Made by a program: the position numbers and the translations under genes. This document shows positions 10,246 to 22,180 of a DNA stretch of 64,000 nucleotides, piece by piece. Source of the stretch: Cymodocea nodosa (lineage: Eukaryota; Streptophyta; Magnoliopsida; Alismatales; Cymodoceaceae); NCBI GenBank assembly GCA_036874045.1, contig JAZBRI010000011.1, positions 12,840,501-12,904,500 on the forward strand, given 5' to 3'. The first letter of the stretch is position 1; every line of letters starts with the position of its first letter. Under the pieces are notes generated by a model, which was not told the origin of the DNA, did no database searches, and saw nothing but the letters and a program-made list of their open reading frames with translations.

Positions 10246-12397
10246 TGTTAGCTATTATAAATTGTAAATATATAGGTTCTAATGTGGAATTACATGTAAA
10301 TCATATTTTTAGATATATGCATAAATTAGAAATTAAATAGTTGATAATGCACAAATTTATCCTTTATCAAATAAACACTTGGTAAATAGTCCATGTATTA
10401 GATTTAATTTTTATATTCCTCTAATGTATGACTTCATGTATGTTGCATTAAGGCTAAATAACTTAATTATGATGTTAAACTAAAGAACTTCAAGTAATTC
10501 ATGCACGCACATGTGAAGAAGTTATGGACTAAAACCTTCCTAATTTGATAACTTTCCATATATGGTGACTCATGCATGCATGTATACTATATTTGCATCA
10601 TATGATTTATATTTAATGTATATGTGCATCCAACTTGGTTTTGAGTTTTATAAGTCAAGAAATCATGAAATCAAGGTGGATCAAAGAGGAAAAAATGTAG
10701 GTCATTGGATATAACTTATTGGAGACCAAGCAACAAAACCTTAGACTATATAATGTGTTTGGCCACCTAACCCTAGAGATATCTCCTCCTTCTTCCAAAT
10801 TTGTACACCCTAGGAGCAGCCAGCCATCCTCCAAGTTTCAACTCAAATCCGATGGCTTCTCCTCTCTTCTCAAGGTCTAAACAAGCATTTCTCCAAAGGA
10901 AGGTGAGCTTGGGCATCTTCCTCCCCCATTGGCGACCTCCTTCCTCTTCTTAGATGTAATCACAAGCATAATGAGCTCCACGGCTAAGATTCATGGATGT
11001 TTGGTGGAGAGGAGTCATCCTTGGGTCTCCTTGAAGAGCTTTGAATGTGATCAACAAAGGGTGGTGTATAGGAAACATCTCTCTTGAGGTGAAGAGCAAG
11101 AGTTGTAGCTTTTAAAAGCAAGCAAGAGGACGTGCAACTCATCTTCTTCAAAGTAAACCTAGGAGGCTCCCTTTGTGAACGTGACCTACGAGTGGTGACA
11201 ACCTTGTAGCGGAGCAGATCGAAGTGGTTCATCACCAAATAGGGCTCAAATGCTTGAAGAAATGAGGATGACTTAAAGGTATAATGGAAAGGAGAGATCC
11301 TTATACTAGTTTTTATATTTTAAAATTTTGTATGTATAAGTATGGTTTGAAAATGTTAAGGAACGAAATTTCATGCATGAATATTTGGTTTAAATGTTTT
11401 ATATTATATTTCATATACTGTTTTGATGTTGGTTGATATAAAGAATGGTTTCTTATCATGTGTATAGTGTGAATGAGTATGAATGTATACTTTGTGAATG
11501 TAGTTTTCCATTTCCTAGATTTCCAAAGTGTATGTAGCACTTGTTTTAATTGTATCTACATGTTTGTTTCTTCCTAATATCGTATTTTAATTTGTTTTGT
11601 AAGTATTGTGAGTAGAACATGTTTGCAGAGTTTTAGTATTTTTTAGAATATTTTTCAAAGGTTTTCAATTTTATTTTTCGAAGGTCACAATAGTTTTGAG
11701 TCTTTGGTCGAGTGCCCGTTTTGAGCTCAATGCCTGCACATTGCCTACATTGTGTACCTTCTGGAAAGTAATTCTGTAAATTTTTCTTACTAATATTACA
11801 AATCTACGTTCAAAACCCATTTATTTTGTAGCATTTCATGGAGATTTGATTTTTGCACCAAAGGTGCATTTTTGGAAAAGTTCCATAACTGTTCTGCACC
11901 CTTTTCTTAAATTTGACGTTGTCAACATTCTAAATTAAGTTAGTCCACAAAATCACTACCATTTTAAAGATATCTCGAGGATCCTTCCAACTAATATTTA
12001 TTTTAAATTTTTCAATGTCTAGGTTGAAAGTGAGGAGACTTAGAAGTCGAGCTTAATTTTTGTAATTTCAAGACCAAAACTCATTGATTTTCTTAAGTAT
12101 CTTAGGGTTTTACCTTAGGAATTAATTAGATTTTAGGTGATCTTTGAATTCTTAAGTGTGTTTACGTAATTTGTAATTTAATTACACGTAATTAGAGTTT
12201 TAATTATGAACTAAATTGTGTGGATATTTTATCAAGTAATCATTTTAATAAATTTATTTAAGACAAACTCCTTGTGGATTTGACCCGTACTTGCATAATT
12301 TAATACAATAGTCATCGCGTACTTGCGGTTATAAATATAAAATTTGTACTTTAGTCATTTAATTTAACAACACATAAAAGCATTACACAAGCTAACA
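10246..12397 (+). repeat. Probable solo LTR of a second, related Ty3 family
   Basis: The 3' part (about 12,265-12,330) has the GACCCGTACTTGC ... ACTTGCGG pattern that also occurs near the 3' end of the Athila-like LTR (14,155-14,210), so the families are related. A TATA-like TATATAAT at 10,747-10,754 is followed by a pyrimidine-rich leader, as expected for a U3-R junction. Candidate edges are TGTTAGC at 10,246 and GCTAACA ending at 12,397, a perfect 7-bp terminal inverted repeat. TACA stands directly outside both ends; 5 bp would be expected for Ty3. No primer-binding site follows, so I read it as a solo LTR. The exact borders are uncertain. Positions 10,105-10,245 are unassigned flank. Confidence 0.5.
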
Positions 12398-12419
12398 TAC
12401 ATCACATGCATCTGAGAAA

Positions 12420-15400
12420 CTACAAAGGATGACAAGCATCTTCCACCTGAAGAGATCCAAGAGCTATTGAGGGAGTTCAAGGACGTGATGTTAGAGGACT
12501 GTTTAGAATGAAAAAATGCATATTATTAACGGTTAAATGATGGTTAATTGCATAATATTTAGCTTATCATATGAGAATTAAGCTATTATGTTATAATTGC
12601 ACTGTTATATGCTTTAATTGAAGAATCTGCTTAATTTTGGGGAATTAATGTTAATTTAGTACATTTATGAACTGTCGGTAAATTACAGGCTGTGAAATTC
12701 TTAAGTATCTGAAAATGCATCTAAGCATCGAATAGTTATACTTGTAACTCTCCGGAATGTTATTTTATGTTTAAACTGCTGCTGACACGTGTTGAGAGCT
12801 GGTAGATTTACTTACGTTATAACTCGTTAAGTTAGTATAACTGCACGCGTTGAGTTACATGAAAATACACTAAGGCAACGCATTAGGTTAGCGTTATAAA
12901 CTTAAGTTGTTATTTTTGCACGTGTTTTATAGTTAAATCAACGAAGGAAGTCCGTTGAGTTATTTGTAACTCCATGGACTATATATTTTCTAATATGCCA
13001 TTGTAGCGGTTGTAGGAACAGACAGTTGGAAGGAAAAACCACGTTTGCACGTATCACGCAGGAATTCAATCGCGCAGGGAGAAAGAAATCATCGCCGTTG
13101 ATTTGAAGGAAGGAAATCCAACCGACCATTCAAGTAGAAGCAGTTACCACTAAAGAAATATAAAAGAAAAGAAGAAAAAAAAAGAAAGGGTGTGATCGAT
13201 GGACGGCCAATGTATACAGAGGAGGAGCACCGAGCTTTCTGCAGTCAGTATCGGCGATTCTCCGAAGTATCACACCAACCATCGTATCACCACCATAATC
13301 ACCAATCATCGGAGGTCTGTGAGGATACTTGCCTGATGTCGGGTCGATTCTGAGCCAAACACAGTGTCTGACAACCACTGTAAGGAGTGATCGCGTCGCG
13401 GGAAGGGAAGACATTTTCACCAAGCGCCGACTCATATTTCAGGAGATCGTAAAGCTTTTAGCCTTGGCTTCGGGTTGATGCCTGTATGTTGAAGAGTAGA
13501 TCATCTTGCAATTCTGGACTCGCGATTCTATAGGGAGAGGAGACAGAATTGTAAGTGGTTCAATTTTAAGTGGTGTAATCGTGTTGCAAGTAGTGTCAGA
13601 AGTATTTACTGTCAAGTGAAATTACTTTACATTTCATCTTTCGCCCATCACATCAAAACAAAAATACCAAAAACAATTTATCTTTGTTTGTATGTTGTAT
13701 TTGAGTGTTGTATTGTTGGTGTTATATCGTGATTAATGTTATCTGTATTAATTTTATGATTATTTTATGTTAGTTTTAATTTTACAGTTTACTGAAATTG
13801 ATTCGTACAAAACAACTTAAAGATTTTAATGGTTACTGTTTGAATCATCTAAATGTTAGTATTGCATAATGATAAATCCAATGTTAACTAGCATTAAAAA
13901 ACTTAATTGATGTTATTTACAATCTGTGGAATCGCCCAATGGTTGGCCGAATTCCTCTGTAATTAGCAGTATTATAAAGAAGAGACAGGCTCGTGGAGTT
14001 AACTTAAGTCCACGAGGATAGTTTGTTGAGTTATCCATAACTCAACGAACTTAGTCCGTTGAGTTAACTGTAACTCAACGGAGTACTTATTGAATATAAA
14101 TTTGAATTGTTCACAATCAAACATTTCTTAAATTCGTCAGCAATTCCCTGTGGGATCGACCTGTACTTGCACACTGATACAATAGACATTGTGCACTTGC
14201 AGTTAAAGTACAAATTGGAATTAATATCTAAATTGTATTAAAGGTTGTTTGTTTACTTCTAAAAGAAAGAATAGGCATAAAGATAAATTAACTAAGTAAA
14301 AATAGAAGTAACAAATCCAAGTTTTTCTAGTGTAGTGCCGGGAAAACACGAACAAGGAGCTAACGAAGGCACTTCCACTTAAAAGGGGCGTATACTATGC
14401 CATTGAACTAATCTTAGAGATGGTTCTCCCAACATAAGCGTCATACCGAATGTCACATGCACACCTTGAGGATCTAAAAAACAATTGAAGGAACTCATAG
14501 ATAATAGGATACTTTAACCTAATAAGGAACCCTATGGAGTACCAGTCCTTTTCCAAAAGAAGAAGGGCAGTAGTCTATGAATGTGTGTCGATTACCATGT
14601 GCTCAATAAGGTGATCATAAAGAATGGATATACAATATTGAATGTGGAAGACTTATTTGATTGACTAGGGAAGGCGAAGATCTTCATGAAGATATACCTA
14701 AGGTTAGGCTACTATCAAGTGCACATTAAGGAGGGTAATGAACACAAGACAACCTGTCACATGTTACAAGTCATTTGAGTTTCTTGTAATGTTGTTTGGG
14801 CTAACTAATACCCTAGTCATATTTTGTAATCTTATGAATAATGTATTTTTAAAGTATATTGATGAGTTTGTAGTAGTATATGTAGACGACATTGTAGTTT
14901 ATAGTAGATCATTATAAGAGCATGTTCAACACTTAAAGAAGATGTTGGAGAAGTTGCATGCAAACCAACTCTACCTAAAGAGAGAGAAGTGTTCATTTGC
15001 AAGGAGCAAGATCAACTTCTTAAGACACATCATAATGAAGGGTGACATCTAGATGGACCCTTGCAAGGTAGCAATAATCATTGAGTGACTCCAAGAAATG
15101 TCATGAAGCTACGATCATTCCTTCAACTGACCAATTACTATAAAAGATTCATCAAGAGATACTCTAAGATTGCAAGTTCACTTACAAATCTCTAGAAGAA
15201 AGATCTTTCATGGGAGTGGTCAAAGGAATGCATTGAGGCATTCCAAAGTTTGAAGGAGAGGATTGTGGAGGGTTCGTCCTTCAACTTCTCGACTTTCACA
15301 AGTCCTTTAAGGTTTGGATTGATGCATCAAATGCAACAATAAGAGGTGTGTTGATGTAACAAGCAAGGTTAGTTGCCTTTGAAAGTTAGAAACTCAATGA

Positions 15401-17146
15401 GGCAAAGAGAAGATACTCCATTCATGAGAATGAAATGACAGTAATTGTGCATTGCTTGAGAGTGTGGAGGTATTATCTCTTAAGGTCGATGTTCATTGTC
15501 TACACAAACAATGTCACAACAAGCTATTTCCAAAGGTAAAAGAAGTTGACACCAAAGTAAGCTCAATGACAAGACTTCCTTACTAAATTCGACTTCACCT
15601 TTAAATACAAACCTATAAGACAAAACAAGGTAGTCGACACACTCAATTAAAGGGAGAGTGTGGAACTTGTCATCGCCAATTTATCACAAGTCAAGGTAGA
15701 CATGCTAGTGAAGATCAAGGAGTAAATAACGAGAGATATTGTCATGACTAAGTTACTGAAGAAAGTCTAAGAGGAGACAACTTGATGTTTCTAGGAAGAA
15801 TGTGTCCTCTTTGCTAAAGGTTGACAACCATTAGTATCGAAGATAGACAAATTTTGAAAAGAGCTACTACACAAGACACATGACTCAAAGTGGGTGAGTC
15901 TTCCTAGTCAGAAGAGGATCATGGCACTGTTAAGCTCAAGTTATTATTGGTTGAAAATGGAGAGAGACATTGATCACTACATCTGCACATATTTAATGTA
16001 CCAACTAGATAAGATAGAGAGGCAAAGGACACTAGGACCATTGCAACCCTTGCTAATGTTAGAGAAGTCATGGGAAAATATCTTCATGGACTTCATCAAT
16101 GGATTGCCCAAGGTATCCAACTATACATCCATCACAGTGGTGGTTGATCAATTCTCAAAATATGCTACCTTTGTTGTGGCACCAAAGGAGTGTATGGTAG
16201 AGACAACAACAAGACTATTCATATAGAATGTCGTCAAGTTCTAGAGACTACTAAGAGACATCATGAGCGATAATGATCCCTACTTTATAAGAAGGTTCTA
16301 GGGAGTCTTATTTGAGTTGTTGGGGACAGAGTTCAACTTCTTGACTGCAAATCATCCACAATCTAATGGACAAGTTGAGTGGATCAATGCTTTACTAAAA
16401 GAGTATCTTTGATACTTCGTAACAACCAACTAGCAAAATTGAGTTCAACTATTGGATATTGCCTAATTTTGTCATAACCTTCATCTAAGTTTGTCAACAA
16501 GGAGGAGTTCATTCAAGTTAGTGATAGGAAGATAACTAATCACACCACACAAACTAGCCAAGCATGGATAAGAATGTTGTCCAATACTAGTTTGCAAAAG
16601 ATTGGTTTGATAGCTTGGAGGAAGCAAAAGACTGCTTACAACTAGCCTAAAACCAATTGAAGAAATGTGGGTAGATAAGAATTGAAGGTTGGTAGAGTTC
16701 GATGTGAGAAACAAAGTGTTGCTTTGGTTGACACCCTAGATCTTAAAGAAGATTCAAAAGAATGAGACATACCATGCATTAGTGTAACGATACAAAAGAC
16801 AATTTATCATGAAAATACAGGTAGGAAAGTTCACCTATCAACTAGAGTTGTTTGATAGACTTAAACTTCACTCGATTTTCAATGTTAGTTTCCTTAAATC
16901 GTATCACGAAGATGATGGAGGTCTCTCATATGGGAAGTCCTAAGTTCAAAAGAAGTTTGATCAAAAGGCTAAAGCAATCCTTGACAGTCAGATCAATGGC
17001 CACAATAGAAAGAATATTTGAAAATTCTTTCTAGTGAAGTGGGTGGGATAACCACTAGAGGAAGTTACTTGGGAGGACATTATACTCTGGAAATTTGAAG
17101 ATTTCATAAAGTCGTTGAGGGCAACAATGACTTAAGAGGGGGAGAA
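12420..17146 (+). mobile_element. Chromodomain Ty3 retrotransposon (chromovirus), split by a solo LTR
   Basis: Degenerate pol on the plus strand. The pre-RT segment LPPEEIQELLREFKDVM lies at about 12,438-12,490. The frame resumes after the inserted LTR at 14,360 with ELTKALPLKRGVYYAIEL. RT shows VDYHVLNKVIIKNGY and YVDDIVVYSRS (about 14,580-14,915). RNase H has KVWIDASNATIRGVL and SIHENEMTVIVHCLRVW. Integrase includes open frame 15,894-16,226 (WENIFMDFINGLPKVSNY, VVDQFSKYATFV), then LELFDRLKLHSIFNVSFLKS. A C-terminal chromodomain-like stretch, FLVKWVG ... TWEDI, lies at 17,030-17,090. Stops and frameshifts are frequent, so it is an old copy. Gag, protease and the 5' LTR were not found. Confidence 0.88.
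12500..14354 (+). repeat. Solo LTR (1,855 bp) inserted in the chromovirus pol
   Basis: It starts TGTTTAGAATG and ends CGAACA, and matches the 8,283-10,104 LTR in inverted orientation along its whole length. The flanking 5-mers are AGGAC (12,495-12,499) and AGGAG (14,355-14,359): a 5-bp target duplication with one change, the size expected for Ty3 integrase. No internal element sequence adjoins it, so it is a solo LTR left by LTR-LTR recombination. It carries the same hairpin motifs (12,945-12,975; 13,990-14,085). Confidence 0.93.
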
Positions 17147-17935
17147 TGTCACATCCTCCAACAAGTAATCCAAGGTTGTCAGATTGCTAGACCAAACTAT
17201 TATAGCAAGTGCAAATTGCTATAAAGTTGAAGCATCCTATAAGGGTGGGTGGGGCATTAACAGATTAGGTGAAACACTGGCAAAGTAAGTGGAAATGCTT
17301 GATAGACACACGTACAACTGAATGTCAAGGGTAACAAGTAGGTATGTCTGACCATATGAGAGAATGACTGACTTTAGGATGTTAGACTACAAGGTGTTAG
17401 AATGCCAGAACATAGACCACATTAACTAGGAGGGCAAACTACATCTTTAAAAAGAGAGAGACCCCAAAAAGGAAAAGGCAAGCAATAGAAGCCAAGAACA
17501 CGAAACGATCGTTGTTCCAAGGAAGAGCGAGCTATCGATTGATCGTCCTCTTAGGATCCTCATGCTTTGTCAATCAAAAAGGGATAACCAAGAGTCAAGG
17601 CTACTAGTGCCAATAGGAATTTCATCAACGAACGACAAAATCACCGTAACAATAAGAGAGAAAGAGAAGGGAACTTTCCAATACAAATTGAATGTTGCTT
17701 AAACTTTGAAAAAGTCACCTTTTGATTACACCTGCCCACTAAGGCCTAAGAATTCTAATGAACCCGAGACTTGCATTAGGCTCTACCCAAACCGAGAACA
17801 TCTTAGAAATCTCTAGACAAATTAAGGCATACTAGTGCCAGGCGTTCATTTTAGATCTCTTTGGTAGTTCCATTAGTTTCCTTGAAAAGAAATTTCTATG
17901 GTTTAAAGAACACATTTGCACAAGCAGATGCCACA
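17134..17935 (+). repeat. Polypurine tract and 3' LTR of the chromovirus
   Basis: The purine run AAGAGGGGGAGAA (17,134-17,146) directly precedes TGTCACATCC at 17,147, the usual polypurine tract/LTR start for plant chromoviruses (TGTCAC). The 3' border is not certain; TGCCACA ending at 17,935 would match the TGT...ACA rule. The 5' LTR is not in the window, so the border cannot be confirmed by comparison. Confidence 0.65.
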
Positions 17936-18262
17936 ATATATTCAAGCTGTAAGACGAAATACATATAACGAGAGTTACTACTGAGTATTGTTCTTCATAA
18001 AAAAAGATCAATAGGAACCACTTTTCATAAAAAGGAAATGCTCACCACCCACCACAGATCATGGGGCACATGGCAGACAAAAGTTTGCGCGTGTCATTTA
18101 ATTAAATTAACCATGGGTAAATCGGTTGCTGTTATTAATCTGATCAATTTTACATATACAAATGGTCGTATATAACATGAAGGATTTATCTCCAAAGAGG
18201 TAAATTGAATACAGGCAGTATAAAATGGAGCCTGTAACTGAAAATTCATCTTCCACTTCTAT
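17936..18262. other. Intergenic, 3' side of the thioredoxin gene
   Basis: AT-rich DNA between the chromovirus LTR and the thioredoxin stop codon. It should contain the thioredoxin 3' UTR (minus strand). No other feature seen. Confidence 0.5.
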
Positions 18263-20121
18263 CTAGGAAGCCAAGGACCTCTCTATGGCACCAACATACA
18301 CATACTTGGGCATTGTTCCCGTTATACTTTCTAGCTTCTTACCATTCTTGAAGAGAAGCACAGTTGGAACATGTTCGATGCCATAATCATTAACCAGTTG
18401 TGGGTAGTAATCTGCGTTGAGCTTGAAACATCTCACTCTTCCACTGTATTCCTCTGCAATTTCGTCAATCACACGACCAACCATTCTGCAAGGCCCACAC
18501 CATGTGGTGAAGAATTCGACGAGGACTGGCAGCTCGCTGTTTAGGACAGAAACCTTCCAGGATGCTGCAGTGACTATTGCACTGGCACCTATACAATAAC
18601 ATCAGACCCAGCCAGTTCCGATCATGAAATGGAAGAGAGAAAACCATATAAAACAGGAGAATAAAATAGCATTCTAAGATGGAGTGGGATGAACATCCAT
18701 TAACCAAAGGAAAAGGTAGGCATTGAACATTGTCAAATGAGATAATAAAAGTATTGCATTCCTTTAGTCGTAATCAGTTAAAGATTTTAATTTGAGAGAA
18801 CCACGATGATACATTACCATTATTCCAGAAAGATACCACAAAATTACGATATTACAGAACAGACATTAATGCAGACGAGGATCTGAGATCAAATGATAGT
18901 AACAATCCAACAGAACAACAGCACGGCAAAATATACTGTTCAATGGAGTTGTCAATGCACACTTGTGATTCTCGCAGGTTGATGAAACCGATCATAGCCT
19001 AATAGCATAAATTACATAATAAACTAGCTTTAGATGATAGTAAATAGAGGGCTAAAGAAGACAATACATAACCCCAACAGGCCTGTTAATAGCATGTTAA
19101 AAGAAAATTTACAGACAGACATTTCTACAAAATAGAATTGTCCAAAATGTGCTGGCTGATATGTAACAAACCTCATTTTATTACATGTGCAGTAGACAGC
19201 TTTGCTCAACCCTTTAATTTCAGAAAAAGACATGATATATAGGAAAGCAAATCTGATGACGGAACTACATATCCCTATACAATATTCAAGAGCAAAGAAA
19301 TGCCTAGAACAAAGTTATTAACCAAAAGAAAAATTCATACGAAATGGAAAAACAAGGTAACTGTCCTATTCTTAATTCTTATATATCGAAAGTTCTGTTA
19401 GCAGGTGGAAAAGGAAACTTCTCAACGTAGCTAGCACGTTCTCTCTGAATCATATTATCCATTGTATTAGACGTGAAAACAACTAATTCCCAATGATCTC
19501 CAACCTACTTCTTCAATCAATTCTTCAACAGCTAAGTATTCACGGTCTTGCCAAAGTCAAAATTAGATGCAGCCAAGAAAGATCATGATCACCCAATAGA
19601 TAGATATTCAAGCAAAACTGATCATGGAAAAAGGGGGGAAATGAGAATCTGATCCAGGACCCCAAATTGCATGAGGGAAATCCACATTCGTTTCGATTTA
19701 TCTACAATCCAACGGAAGAAACCTCAGAGGCTGCGCATTTCAACTGTGGCCAACAGAGAAGTGGATCATTGTTGACACACCTAAATCGAAAAGTGACGAA
19801 AGACCATCGAAAAGGAAAATATCACAAAACGAAATCACTTTTTTCATCAAAAAGCTCACCGTTTCCGCCGAAGTACTTTCCGCAGAAGACCATTACCTTT
19901 CTCAGGTCCCGGCCGCTTCTTTCTTTAGCAGGAGAAACCGAGAAGCAAGGGTGAGAAACCGAGAGGTGGGTGAAAGCCGGTGGGAGGACGTACTGCGGGG
20001 AGTAATGGGTTCTGGGGTGGGAGAGGAGAGGCAGGGTGGTGGTGGGAGAGGAGGCGTGAGAGCAGCTCGCCATGGGAGATGCGCACGATAAGCAGGCGGG
20101 CGCACGATAGGCAGCAGCCAT
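18263..20121 (-). CDS. TRXM3: Thioredoxin m3-like, chloroplast
   Basis: Two exons: 20,121-19,860 and 18,588-18,263, giving 195 residues. Exon 1 encodes an N-terminal region rich in Ser, Pro, Ala and His with few acidic residues, as expected for a plastid transit peptide. Exon 2 encodes the thioredoxin fold with active site WCGPC at residues 117-121 ([16 protein letters not shown]), the conserved cis-Pro in [11 protein letters not shown] and the MGTMP-like loop ([11 protein letters not shown]). The fold matches the m3 type of plant thioredoxins rather than classical m. It should reduce target disulfides in the plastid; in Arabidopsis the m3 form is linked to non-green plastids and plasmodesmal redox control. 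The intron donor used here (19,859) keeps the frame; an upstream GTAATG donor at 19,896 would run into an early stop. Confidence 0.92.
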
Positions 20122-20170
20122 TTGGAATGCGAGGCCTTGGAATGGAGACGTCGCCGCAACACGAAACCAT

Positions 20171-21785
20171 TGGTGGCAGTATTTATTATATTTTATTTAT
20201 AAAATTTATTAGACTACTAGTAAAATAGCCAAAACACGTGGGACACGTAAGATAAATACGTAGATAACACTAACACCGATTTTTTTTTAGTAAAACTAAA
20301 TTATAAAAAACTAATTTACGATAAAAGACGACTCCTAGTCACAAAAAATACATGTAAGATATTTTACAAAAAAAATCTCCCCTTTCTTCGAGTTTCCTCC
20401 CACACTTTTCTGTAGCATGTTCTCTCGCTTTACTCTTCTTCTCTCTAATATTTTTCCTTACTTCTTTACAATCTTAAATATTTATATATTGCAATTAGAA
20501 AGATATATGAGAAACTTTTAGAAGAGACTCATGTGTGTAGGTGCTAACGAGAAGACAACTAATCTTAATCGTTCATTATCGATATTTACACTCATTTAAG
20601 TGCAAACACCTACATTTTTCATTTTCTATTTTTATAATAATCTAGCTTAATGTGTAGAGTTTAGTTAAATGCGTGCATGTTGCAGAGAACAAATATTAAA
20701 AAAAAAAAAAATTTGTTGGTAAAAAATTAAGAAGATCATGGATGGAAAGTGACCACTGACGAAGAAAAATGCATGTTTGTATTATTATTATGATGAAAAC
20801 ATTTTTGAGTTTTCAACATGGACAAATCTCAAACATTGAACCCAAATTATGGTTAGGGCCGTCACTTTTCTCTCATCTTTCCTTGATAATAGGGTATTAG
20901 ATGTAAGGTGTGTTTGTTTAAAGATGTGTTTAATTTCTAACTTATGATAGGAATCAAGCACAATCGCTCTTAAACAAATACATGGATCTGCCTAATGCCT
21001 TCCCATCCAGTAATGTCCCTCGCTTTTTCTCACACAAAGTCCGCAGTCGTTGTCGACGGCCGGAAAGAAAGGGCGTGTTAGATTGAAGAAGGTGGAGAAA
21101 GGAAAAAAAAAAAAAAAAAAGGTAAGAAGAAAAAGGAAAATAAAATAAAAGGAAAAACGATAAAAAAAGAAAAAAAGTGAGAAAAATTTGAAGAAAACAA
21201 TATTAATGGAAAAAATGATTAGAAAAAGGAAAAAAAGAAGAAGAGAAGACTAGGTCATGATTATACCTTATTTTCTGTCTAATGTAAACATTATAAATAA
21301 CATTTGATACTAATATGTATATATATATGTTTATGACAATAATTAATATCAAAATACATTTAAAATATTATAACATGATTATCCTAAAAACGGTAAACAA
21401 TATAGCAAATATTAATTACAATACTCCTCATTTTCATAAAAAAATTAAATAAATGTCAAATTTGAAAAATCTGCAAATAGTATTATTACTCCGACGTCAT
21501 TCTTGATTTTCTATTCTTTTCTACAAAAGTTGTCCCTTCAGATTACCGTTACAGTGCCATTCTTGATTGAAATTATTATACTTTGTAACTTAAAACAAAC
21601 ATAAGCTATAGAATTACATGTTTGCGTTTGAGTGTAACTTTTTCATGCATAACTTATTAGGAAAACACCCAAGACTGTTATAAAAGTTATGTTCTTATAC
21701 CTACATCAATAAATTTTATTCAAATATCATAGAAATGAAATAAGTTAAACCATATCCTTGGGCTTGAATTTATCATTTCTAGACA
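20171..21785. other. Intergenic, thioredoxin promoter side
   Basis: AT-rich DNA upstream of the thioredoxin gene. A strongly purine-biased tract (A and G runs) lies at about 21,055-21,250, including an A run near 21,103-21,120. I recognise no coding sequence. Confidence 0.5.
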
Positions 21786-22180
21786 AGGGATCAATGCCTC
21801 ACAACAACAAGCTTACCATTGGCTTGCCTAAAAAAAACAAGACTTAGTGGTGCCAAGACCTCTGGTAGTCCTCTTGACAAAACTACGTTAGGGTTGATTA
21901 TTACGAAAAAGATGCAATTAAAGACCCTACCACATATAAGAGATTCATTAGAAAACTCGTTTATCTCTCCGTCACACACCTAATATCTCTTTTGATATTA
22001 TCACCTCAGCTAGTTTACGATCAAGCCCCATAAAGAATATTGTAACGCTACTGGATCTCCAAGTTGTTAATATCATAACAGCTCTCCAAGCCAAGGAATT
22101 CTTTCTTTTTTTACAGAAACAAATTATGCGTTACTGACTAGAAGGCAGACATCTAGATTTGCTATCAACATTGGTAAGTT
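21786..22180 (+). mobile_element. Copia pol fragment (RT/RNase H junction)
   Basis: Conceptual translation across shifting frames gives LSGAKTSGSPLDKTT, then KDPTTYKRFIRKLVYLSVTH and LILSPQLVYDQAP. These match the conserved Copia segment (GxxGAKPxxTPLD ... DPxxYRRLVGKLLYL) at the end of RT and start of RNase H. Stops and frameshifts abound and no LTRs are visible, so it is a short relic. Confidence 0.7.

Noticed and set aside
10984-11238. 84-residue minus-strand frame inside the second LTR
   Set aside because: Lies in LTR U5-like DNA, antisense to the inferred LTR transcript, no recognisable domain.
19667-20228. Plus-strand frames opposite thioredoxin exon 1
   Set aside because: Complement of the transit-peptide exon and its GC-rich leader; no independent support.
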